Assembly (NCBI GenBank): GCA_016462055.1
Contig: JAEMTX010000001.1
Location: 6,612-48,563 of the forward strand
DNA from: Acidimicrobiia bacterium
GTDB lineage: Bacteria; Actinomycetota; Acidimicrobiia; Acidimicrobiales; Acidimicrobilacustridaceae
Reading direction: 5' to 3'
Length of the DNA stretch: 41,952 nt
The notes beneath the pieces are model-generated. The model did no database searches. It was not told the origin of the DNA and was given only the letters and a program-made list of their open reading frames with translations. This document shows, in pieces, positions 8,501 through 14,913 of this stretch (position 1 is the first letter of the stretch; every line of letters begins with the position of its first letter). The position numbers were made by a program, and so were the translations under genes.

Positions 8501-9442
8501 GTGGCAGTGGCTAAGGAACGTGTTGAACGCGACGAAGAAGATCTCGTCCGTCTCTATCTGACCGACATTGGCCAGTACCCCCTGCTCACAAAGGACGACG
8601 AAGTTCGCTTGGCCCAGGCCATCGAGGGTGGCGTCGCTGCTCGCGCTGAAGTTGAAGCAACGAAGACCCTCACCGTTGCTCGCAAGCGTGAACTGAAGCG
8701 TTCAATAAAGCAGGGCGACGACGCCGAGCGCACGTTCGTGCAGTCCAACCTTCGTCTCGTTGTTTCGATCGCCAAGAAGTATCAAGCCTCTGGCCTTCCC
8801 CTTCTTGATCTCATTCAAGAAGGAAACCTCGGTCTCATGCATGCCGTCGAAAAGTTCGACTGGCGCAAGGGTTTCAAGTTTTCGACCTACGCCACATGGT
8901 GGATCCGTCAGGCCATCACTCGCGGTATCGCAAACACAGGTCGCACCATCCGTCTCCCAGTTCACGCTGGCGACACGCTTGCTCGATTGCAGAAGGCGCG
9001 TGCGCGTCTTGAACTGAAGCTCGGTCGTCCCGCAACTCTCGCCGAACTTTCGGCCGAGGTTGAAATGCCGGAAGACAAAGTCACCGAAGCGCTTCGCTTC
9101 GCTGCCGAACCTCTTTCGCTTTCTGAGCCGCTTCGTGAAGATGGCGACGCCGAACTTGGCGACGTTGTTGAAGATCGCTCGGCCGAATCGCCCTTCGAAG
9201 TCGCCGCTACTGCGCTCCTCCCCGAAGAGATCAGCCGTTTGCTTTCACCTCTCGACGAGCGTGAGCGCGAAATCCTCAAACTTCGTTTCGGCCTCGATCG
9301 TGGTGAACCTCGCACGCTTGAAGAGGTTGGCGAGCATTTCAATCTCACTCGTGAGCGAATCCGTCAGATCGAAGCGCGGGCCATGTCGAAGCTTCGTCAT
9401 CCGTCGTCAGACACTGGCGCTCGCGACCTGCTCGCCGTCTGA
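8501..9442 (+). CDS. RNA polymerase sigma-70 factor, SigA/SigB (group 1-2) type
   Basis: This protein of about 313 residues has all core sigma-70 regions. Region 1.2 is DLVRLYLTDIGQYPLLTKDDE. Regions 2.1-2.4 are NLRLVVSIAKKYQASGLPLLDLIQEGNLGLM to FSTYATWWIRQAITRGI. Region 3 is IRLPVHAGDTLARLQKA and region 4 is LDEREREILKLRFGL to LTRERIRQIEARAMSKLRHP. It recognises -35/-10 promoters. It lacks the long acidic N-terminus of most actinobacterial housekeeping SigA proteins, so it is either a short primary factor or a group 2 paralogue. A GAGG at 8496-8499 is too close to the GTG at 8501 but correctly spaced for an in-frame GTG at 8507, which may be the true start. Confidence 0.92.
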   Translation: MAVAKERVERDEEDLVRLYLTDIGQYPLLTKDDEVRLAQAIEGGVAARAEVEATKTLTVARKRELKRSIKQGDDAERTFVQSNLRLVVSIAKKYQASGLPLLDLIQEGNLGLMHAVEKFDWRKGFKFSTYATWWIRQAITRGIANTGRTIRLPVHAGDTLARLQKARARLELKLGRPATLAELSAEVEMPEDKVTEALRFAAEPLSLSEPLREDGDAELGDVVEDRSAESPFEVAATALLPEEISRLLSPLDEREREILKLRFGLDRGEPRTLEEVGEHFNLTRERIRQIEARAMSKLRHPSSDTGARDLLAV

Positions 9443-9467
9443 TCGCTTCGCGGAGTAACCCGCGGCT

Positions 9468-10088
9468 ATGACAGATCATTACGACGACGATCCCGATGCG
9501 GAGTTCCCGATGGCTGGTATTCCATCGGCACCGTCGGTAACTCCCGGCCCGAACCCGCCGCCCCCGCTCTCGGCGACCGGCGAAGCGACGGACCAGCGTG
9601 GTTGTATCGCGATTCTCATTGTCGGGGCCGTGTTGGCGATCATCGCGTTGGTGTTGGCTATCGTGCTGGTTGTTGTTGGCATTCGAGTGTTCGGCAGTTC
9701 TGACGAAGATGCCAATGCCAAAGTGCGTCAACAGGTATTCGTTGAAACGGGGATTGCCACGGCCAATCGGGATGCTGTGCATCCGCCCCAGCGCGATATC
9801 CATTTGGGCACCTGTGAAAGCGACGGGAGCGGCGGGGTGAAGGCCTCGGGCACGTTGACGAACTGGACAACTAAGACGGCCGATTACGAGATTGACGTGT
9901 CGTTTCGCAGCAGTGGGCCTGGAAGTTCAGGTGAGGAATTCGCAGCCAGTTCCGTCTCGGTACTGGCCGTTCCTGAGCATGCAACCACGACCTGGAGAGC
10001 CATTGTCCCCGATCGGCCTGACGGGGCCTATGCCTGCCGGGTGCTTGCTGTGAACCGTTGGCCAACGGGAACCACGCCGCCATCCTGA
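9468..10088 (+). CDS. Single-pass membrane protein with extracytoplasmic beta domain
   Basis: This 206-residue protein has an acidic, Pro-rich cytoplasmic N-terminus (PGPNPPPP near residues 26-33). One strong transmembrane helix follows (IAILIVGAVLAIIALVLAIV and onward, about 44-73). The extracytoplasmic C-terminal domain reads KASGTLTNWTTKTADYEIDV, a pattern like the FxLYD/DUF4352 beta-sandwich domains of actinobacterial surface proteins. Two Cys residues in this domain (GTCESD and YACRV) could form a disulfide. It starts 25 bases after the sigma factor gene. Function is unknown; the family comparison is tentative. Confidence 0.75.
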   Translation: MTDHYDDDPDAEFPMAGIPSAPSVTPGPNPPPPLSATGEATDQRGCIAILIVGAVLAIIALVLAIVLVVVGIRVFGSSDEDANAKVRQQVFVETGIATANRDAVHPPQRDIHLGTCESDGSGGVKASGTLTNWTTKTADYEIDVSFRSSGPGSSGEEFAASSVSVLAVPEHATTTWRAIVPDRPDGAYACRVLAVNRWPTGTTPPS

Positions 10089-10129
10089 GCGCATTGGAAT
10101 CGCAATGGAACTGAGCCGAGGCCCCGTTC

Positions 10130-10135
10130 TAGAGT
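10130..10135 (+). promoter_or_regulatory. -10 box, TAGAGT, leaderless type
   Basis: TAGAGT ends seven bases before the ATG of the microprotein at 10143, supporting that short gene as real. Confidence 0.4.
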
Positions 10136-10142
10136 GAGACCC

Positions 10143-10217
10143 ATGAAGAAGCTGCTCGTGCTCATCGTCGTTGTTGCCCTCGCCGCATTCGCGGTGAAGA
10201 AGCTCCAAGACGCCTGA
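10143..10217 (+). CDS. 24-residue membrane microprotein
   Basis: This short open frame encodes MKKLLVLIVVVALAAF followed by AVKKLQDA: a two-lysine start, one hydrophobic helix and a basic-acidic tail. It resembles the N-terminal half of the small actinobacterial DLW-39 proteins but lacks their C-terminal acidic/Trp tail. Support comes from the TAGAGT box at the leaderless spacing and the typical small membrane protein composition. Against it, the last 56 bases are antisense to the C-terminal tail of the HAD-IB gene. Function is unknown. Confidence 0.45.
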   Translation: MKKLLVLIVVVALAAFAVKKLQDA

Positions 10218-11055
10218 ATCCTGCTGACCTCGGCATCGAGTGCCGGGTCAGAATCCACCACCCGAGGAAAAGTCCAGCGGACACCCCGGTGGCGACTACC
10301 GCGCCTGTTGCGACGCGGCCTGGCGGAGGAAGTGTGACGCGTTCGCGTAAAGGGACGCGATGTGTGAACGACAGAATTGGCCAATCTTCCGCCATTGCGA
10401 TTCGTGTGAGTTCTCGGTCGGGATTCACCGCGACCGGATTTCCAACTGCGCGAAGCATGGGTTCGTCGGTTGCTGAGTCGGAATAGGCCCAACTCTTCGA
10501 GAGATCGATACCTCGAGATGCAGCGACATCGGCGATTGCTTCCGCTTTAAAAGGACCGTAGGCATAGACATCGACCTCGCCGGTGTACTTACCATCGGCG
10601 TCGATGCGCGCTCGGCTGGCAATCGCGCCGTCGGCACCGAGATAGTTCGCCAGCGGCATGACGATCTCTTCTGGCGATGCGGAAACGATGAAAACGAGTC
10701 GGCCTGCTTCACGGTGTTCTTGAATCAATTCCAATGCTTCGTCGTAGACAATTGGATCGATGACGTCGGTGAGGGTGGAACGAACGAGGGCGCCAACAGC
10801 ATCGTGGTCCCAGCCTCTTGTGATACGAAGCGCAGATTCTCGGAACTTACGCATTCGTTCTTCGTCGGCGCCGAGCGTGTGAAAGACCAAACCATTCCAG
10901 GCAGCCCTCGCCATCACGCGTCGATTGATCATCCCCGCCTGACGGAACGATCGTCCAAATGCGATCATCGAGGCACGCGCAATAACGGTCTTATCGAGAT
11001 CGAAAAACGCGGCTTCCACGTCACTGAGCATACGGGTGGGTTGAGGAATCCCCAT
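10162..11055 (-). CDS. HAD-superfamily IB hydrolase with C-terminal membrane helix
   Basis: This protein of about 297 residues carries the HAD motifs in order: FFDLDKTVIARAS (nucleophile and acid Asp), VFIVSASPEEI (Ser), GPFKAEAI (Lys) and YSDSATDEPML (Asp pair). This is the SerB-like IB subfamily, which dephosphorylates small phosphomonoesters. A hydrophobic helix (GAVVATGVSAGLFLGWWIL) near residue 255 may anchor it to the membrane, followed by an Arg-rich tail. The ATG at 11055 is chosen as the first plausible start; 11031 is possible. The gene is divergent from the tad pilus operon, an arrangement also known in Mycobacterium and Streptomyces. The substrate is not known. Confidence 0.85.
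   Translation of the reverse strand: MGIPQPTRMLSDVEAAFFDLDKTVIARASMIAFGRSFRQAGMINRRVMARAAWNGLVFHTLGADEERMRKFRESALRITRGWDHDAVGALVRSTLTDVIDPIVYDEALELIQEHREAGRLVFIVSASPEEIVMPLANYLGADGAIASRARIDADGKYTGEVDVYAYGPFKAEAIADVAASRGIDLSKSWAYSDSATDEPMLRAVGNPVAVNPDRELTRIAMAEDWPILSFTHRVPLRERVTLPPPGRVATGAVVATGVSAGLFLGWWILTRHSMPRSAGFRRLGASSPRMRRGQQRR
10224..10251. other. Hairpin between microprotein and HAD-IB gene
   Basis: CTGACC-T-CGGCA, loop TCGAG, then TGCCG-GGTCAG forms an 11-bp stem with one bulged T. It starts seven bases after the microprotein stop and lies inside the 3' coding region of the HAD gene. Neither strand has a T-run after it, so it is not a standard intrinsic terminator, though it could stabilise a 3' end. 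Confidence 0.4.
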
Positions 11056-11147
11056 GATGTTGACGCGCAAGGCCCTTGACGTGATGGCTGCGAGTTCGTA
11101 CGGTACCGATTCCTTCCCTTGTTTCGATGTCGTGAACGGGAGGGTGC

Positions 11148-11816
11148 ATGGTGTTTTCGTGTTGGTCTGCAAAAGGTGGGTCTGGCACAACGGTGGTGTC
11201 AGTCGCGTTGGCCGTTCTGCTCGGGCAGCAGTCCGATGCTGGTTCTGTCTTCGTTGACCTCGAAGGCGATGGGCCCACTGTTTTTGGAAGGCCTGAACCC
11301 GATGGGCCGGGTCTCTCGGACTGGTTCGCGGCGTCGGAGTCGGTTGGAGTTGTGGCGATCGAACGACTCGAGCGACCAGTTGCCGACTCTGTCCGGCTGG
11401 TACCGCGTGGGCGAAGAGCACTCACTAGTGAGAGACGAGCGAGGATCTGTACGGAACGACTGATTGCCGACGAGCGTCCCGTCGTTGTTGATGTTGGACG
11501 CATCACGGGCAACGGAGATTCAGAGGATCTAGTTCGCCGTTGCTTTGCCGAGGCAGCAACAACCTCGCTCCTCGTCACTCGGCCGTGCTTCATTTCGCTT
11601 CGCCGGGCGTTATCGCTTCCGCTTCGCCCCACAGGCGTTGTTCTCATTGAAGAAGCGGGACGGTCCTTAGGTCGGCGCGATGTCGAGGATGTGCTCGGAG
11701 TCCCAGTCATCGCAACTGTCGAAGTCGATGCCGCAGTGGCCCGTGCCGTCGACGCGGGGCTTCTTGCGGCGCGGCTTCCGTCTTCGCTGGGGAGAGCGCT
11801 CCGTGACGTCGCCTGA
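11148..11816 (+). CDS. ParA/MinD-like ATPase of the tad cluster (Ssd/CpaE-like)
   Basis: This 222-residue protein starts with a deviant Walker A motif, SAKGGSGTTVVSVALAVLL, then VFVDLEGDGP. It fits the SIMIBI ATPases (Ssd in Mycobacterium, CpaE/TadZ elsewhere) encoded first in actinobacterial tad operons. TadZ-type proteins localise the pilus machine to the membrane or pole. It is shorter than typical Ssd/CpaE (about 350-400 residues): the receiver-like N-terminal domain is absent and the ATPase starts at residue 1. A Shine-Dalgarno GGGAGG lies five bases upstream of the ATG. Its stop overlaps the start of tadA by 14 bases. Confidence 0.82.
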   Translation: MVFSCWSAKGGSGTTVVSVALAVLLGQQSDAGSVFVDLEGDGPTVFGRPEPDGPGLSDWFAASESVGVVAIERLERPVADSVRLVPRGRRALTSERRARICTERLIADERPVVVDVGRITGNGDSEDLVRRCFAEAATTSLLVTRPCFISLRRALSLPLRPTGVVLIEEAGRSLGRRDVEDVLGVPVIATVEVDAAVARAVDAGLLAARLPSSLGRALRDVA

Positions 11817-12987
11817 CTCCACTAGTGATTCCCTGCTTGAGTCGGTGGTCGAACAGATGCATCGGCAATTACTCGATCATGGCCATCACGACGCAGCTGC
11901 GATTCAACAGCTCCTTGTCGAACACGATCCGCTCCTTGACGACCGAACGGTCACCGATCTCATTCACCGCGTTCACTCACGTGTCAGTGGGCTCGGTGTT
12001 CTCGATCAATTTCTCGCCGACCCGGCCATCGATGAAGTCATGGTCAATGGAGCAGGCGATCTTTGGGTCGAGCGTTCCGGTCGGCTTGAGTGCACCGGGA
12101 TCATTATCGAGAGCGCGACAACCTATGCACTGCTTGAGCGCATTGTCGCCCCACTTGGTCTTCGCATTGATCGCACCTCATCGTTGGTCGATGCCCGACT
12201 TCCTGATGGATCGCGGGTGAATGGGGTTGTCCCTCCACTTGCCGTCGATGGGCCGCTGATCACTATTCGAAGGTTCGGTGCGCGACGCGTTCAATTACCC
12301 GAAGTCTGTTCGCCTGGAGTTGCGAAATTACTGGAGTGGGCCGTGCAGTCGCGATGCAACATCATCGTGAGCGGAGGTGCCGGAGCAGGGAAGACAACGT
12401 TGCTCAATGCGGTCACCGCGTTTATTCCGCCAGATGAACGCGTGGTCACGATCGAAGACACGGCCGAGTTGCGGCTTCCTGGGCGTCATGTTGTTCGACT
12501 CGAACGTCGACCACCAAATGCTGAAGGCGTAGGTGAGGTTTCCATCCGGGACCTTGTTCGCAATGCGTTACGCATGCGCCCCGATCGCATCGTGATTGGT
12601 GAAGTTCGTTCGGGTGAAGCAATTGACATGTTGCAGGCCATGAACACCGGTCACGACGGTTCACTTTCAACCTGTCATGCCAACTCTCCGATTGATGCCA
12701 TTCGCCGTCTTGAAACCCTTGTGCTTATGGGCGATGTCGCCTTGCCCTTGGTCGCGATTCGTGAACAACTGCGCGCTGCGGTCGATCTCATCGTTCACGT
12801 TGCTCGCCAACCGGATGGATCTCGGCGAGTTGTTTCGATGGCCGAACCAATGCCCGATGGTGAAACCGGCAGCAGCATCTCTGTGAACGTGTTGACAGGC
12901 CCTTCGGGTGAACTGGTCACGCTGCCCAGCCGACCGCGCCGGGCGACTCATCTCGGTCCACCGCTCTTGTCCTGGGTTGCGTCATGA
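11803..12987 (+). CDS. tadA: Tad/Flp pilus assembly ATPase TadA (CpaF)
   Basis: This 394-residue type II/IV secretion ATPase powers pilus fibre assembly at the inner face of the membrane. It shows the N-terminal CpaF domain (LADPAIDEVMVNGAGDLWVE), Walker A SGGAGAGKTTLLNAV near residue 190, the Asp box VVTIEDTAELRLP, Walker B RIVIGEVRSGEAIDML and the His box HDGSLSTCHANSP. A longer frame starts at 11680, but GTG 11803 is chosen because GGGGAG lies eight bases upstream and homologues begin here. Its stop overlaps tadB by ATGA, indicating translational coupling. Confidence 0.93.
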   Translation: MTSPDSTSDSLLESVVEQMHRQLLDHGHHDAAAIQQLLVEHDPLLDDRTVTDLIHRVHSRVSGLGVLDQFLADPAIDEVMVNGAGDLWVERSGRLECTGIIIESATTYALLERIVAPLGLRIDRTSSLVDARLPDGSRVNGVVPPLAVDGPLITIRRFGARRVQLPEVCSPGVAKLLEWAVQSRCNIIVSGGAGAGKTTLLNAVTAFIPPDERVVTIEDTAELRLPGRHVVRLERRPPNAEGVGEVSIRDLVRNALRMRPDRIVIGEVRSGEAIDMLQAMNTGHDGSLSTCHANSPIDAIRRLETLVLMGDVALPLVAIREQLRAAVDLIVHVARQPDGSRRVVSMAEPMPDGETGSSISVNVLTGPSGELVTLPSRPRRATHLGPPLLSWVAS

Positions 12988-13745
12988 GCTTGCGATTGAT
13001 CGTGGTTGTGGTGGTCACTGTCATTGCGGTTCTTTCGACCATAACGGTGATCGTTACCACCCCCGAGATGATGGCGGCGCGTCGAGTCCATCAACGATTT
13101 GCTGCGGAAACGCTCACTCGCAGCAACTCGCTGTTCGTGCGTACAGCGCGTGGATCGGTTCTCCGTCTCTCAACGCTTGGAATCTTCGAACCATTTCATC
13201 GTGGTGCAGAACAACGAGGTAAGCGACGAATGGAGATGCGTATTCCCGACTCTCTTGACCGTGTTGTTCGGCAGTTGCGCGCAGGGGCAACGCTCTCTCT
13301 CGCTCTGCGAGGAGTCGGTAACGAAGACGTGGTTTTTGCACGCGTGGCTGCGGAATTAGACAGCGGACAATCGCTACAAAAGGCAGTTGCGGAATGGGGA
13401 GCCGAGGACGAACTTCCGAACCGCAAACTGACTGCGACGGCCCTTGAGCTGGCCTCAAGCTCGGGTGGGGCAACGGCTCGTGTTCTAGACGGGGTCGCTG
13501 CCTCCTTGCGCGACCGTGTCGCGCTTGAACGCGAGGTCGCCGCCCTTTCTTCGCAATCACGGGCTTCAGCGGTTGTACTTGTCGTCGCCCCAGTGGTTTT
13601 TGCCGTCGCGATGGCGATGGTCGATCACCGGATTCTCGACGTGCTTATTAGGCGGCCAATCGGGTGGGCGTGCGTCGGTCTGGGGCTGGGGCTTGATGCC
13701 TTGGGAGCGTTTTGGATGTCGCGCTTGATTGGTCGCCACCGATGA
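12984..13745 (+). CDS. tadB: Tad pilus inner-membrane platform protein TadB
   Basis: This 253-residue protein has an N-terminal membrane helix, then a type II secretion F domain (IPDSLDRVVRQLRAGATLSL ... TALELASSSGGATARVLDG) and two C-terminal membrane helices. TadB forms the membrane platform that couples TadA rotation to pilin insertion. The start overlaps the tadA stop and the stop overlaps the tadC start, both as ATGA. Confidence 0.88.
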   Translation: MSLRLIVVVVVTVIAVLSTITVIVTTPEMMAARRVHQRFAAETLTRSNSLFVRTARGSVLRLSTLGIFEPFHRGAEQRGKRRMEMRIPDSLDRVVRQLRAGATLSLALRGVGNEDVVFARVAAELDSGQSLQKAVAEWGAEDELPNRKLTATALELASSSGGATARVLDGVAASLRDRVALEREVAALSSQSRASAVVLVVAPVVFAVAMAMVDHRILDVLIRRPIGWACVGLGLGLDALGAFWMSRLIGRHR

Positions 13746-14281
13746 TCGTCGTTGGCCCATGGGTTGGTTGTGCGTTGGTGGTGGGGGCATCACTGGTTCC
13801 GGTGTTTCGACATCGATCAGCGTCGCTGGCTACCGATACTGCTCGTCGACAAAGTGCTCCTGAGCTTGTCGACCTCTTCCGCCTTGCCGTCGGAGCCGGA
13901 CTTTCGGTGCATCAGTTGGTCGATGTCGTCGAACCGCGAGCTCCAGACGTCTTTGTCCCGACACTTGTCGAGGTTCGTCGACGAGTGTCGCTCGGACAAC
14001 GACTAGGCGATGCGCGTGATGTATTTGACGAACTCGGTGAGTCAGTCCGTCCGTTGGCGGCGGCGCTCCGCTCGGCAGCGTTTGACGGCGTGGCGCTTGG
14101 GCCGGCACTTGAGCGGGTCGCGACCGATGCCCGGCTGCAACGCCGGCGTTGGGCGGAAGCTAATGCTCGACGGCTCCCGGTTCAGTTGCTGTTCCCTCTC
14201 GTGATGTGCATTCTGCCGGCGTTCGGGCTCCTGGCGATCGTTCCACTTGTGGTGTCCTCGCTCGGTTCTCTGCGCTGGTGA
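13742..14281 (+). CDS. tadC: Tad pilus inner-membrane platform protein TadC
   Basis: This 179-residue protein has one N-terminal membrane helix, a T2SSF domain (VDLFRLAVGAGLSVHQLVD to FDGVALGPALERVATDARLQ) and a C-terminal hydrophobic pair (VQLLFPLVMCILPAFGLLAI). It is short for TadC (often 270-300 residues), keeping one F domain and few membrane segments. It starts at the ATG overlapping the tadB stop and partners TadB in the platform. Confidence 0.85.
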   Translation: MIVVGPWVGCALVVGASLVPVFRHRSASLATDTARRQSAPELVDLFRLAVGAGLSVHQLVDVVEPRAPDVFVPTLVEVRRRVSLGQRLGDARDVFDELGESVRPLAAALRSAAFDGVALGPALERVATDARLQRRRWAEANARRLPVQLLFPLVMCILPAFGLLAIVPLVVSSLGSLRW

Positions 14282-14332
14282 ATCGAATCTTCCCCCGTTC
14301 AAGTTCTGTATCACTACAACAAGGGAGTTTCA

Positions 14333-14512
14333 ATGAATCGATTTCGCACACGTTTTCGCGGTGAGCGTGGTCAGACCACTGCCGAATATGCGCTCGTTCT
14401 TCTAGGAGCAGCGGGAATTGCGCTGTTGCTTCTCGGTTGGGCGACACAGTCGGGAGCGATCGGCACGCTGTTCGATGCCGTTCTTGACGGCGTGATCGGC
14501 AAGGTCAAGTGA
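14333..14512 (+). CDS. Flp-type major pilin (DUF4244-like), 59 residues
   Basis: This small gene has a strong Shine-Dalgarno (AAGGGAG) and encodes a type IVb prepilin. A basic leader MNRFRTRFRGERG is followed by QTTAEYALVLLGAAGIALLL and a short tail. The leader, the conserved Glu five residues after the expected cleavage Gly, and the hydrophobic helix match actinobacterial DUF4244/Flp pilins next to tadC. It is likely the pilus subunit after prepilin peptidase processing; no peptidase gene is in the window. Its stop overlaps the GTG of tadE by four bases. Confidence 0.85.
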   Translation: MNRFRTRFRGERGQTTAEYALVLLGAAGIALLLLGWATQSGAIGTLFDAVLDGVIGKVK

Positions 14513-14913
14513 AGAAGACGAGGTGGGGGGATCACGGACAATCCACTGTTGAATTCGCGTTGATTCTCCCCCTCGTCGTCATTGTTGTCCTCTTTATTAT
14601 GCAAGCGGGTTTTGTTGTGCGCGACCAAGTTCTTGTTTCCCACGCTGCGCGTGAGGCAGCAAGAGCTGCGGCAGTGAGCGACGCAGATCGTCCCAGCGCA
14701 GCAATGACCGCCGCAAAGCGTGCGGGGGAACTGCGTTCGGATCAGATCTCAGTCGAGGTCACGATGCTTGAGGGCGGTGACACGGTTCGAGTTGAGGTTT
14801 CGTATCGCAGTGTCACTGATTTCGCGATCATCGGAGCACTTGTTCCCGATGTCGACCTGCACGCGACCGTGGTCATGCGGGCCGAATCAGCGGGAAAGCA
14901 TGGCCTGCAGTAA
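14509..14913 (+). CDS. tadE: TadE-like minor pseudopilin
   Basis: This 134-residue protein begins GQSTVEFALILPLVVIVVLF, the TadE/TadG prepilin-like motif with a hydrophobic helix. A DQVLVSHAAREAARAAAVSD segment typical of actinobacterial TadE follows. It is a putative minor pilin or membrane assembly factor. The GTG start overlaps the pilin stop. The 3' end overlaps the convergent helicase gene by 27 bases. No second TadE/TadF gene follows, unlike in many relatives. Confidence 0.87.
   Translation: MKKTRWGDHGQSTVEFALILPLVVIVVLFIMQAGFVVRDQVLVSHAAREAARAAAVSDADRPSAAMTAAKRAGELRSDQISVEVTMLEGGDTVRVEVSYRSVTDFAIIGALVPDVDLHATVVMRAESAGKHGLQ

Noticed and set aside
10224..10251. Hairpin as an intrinsic terminator
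   Set aside because: There is no T-run on either side, so it was kept only as a hairpin.
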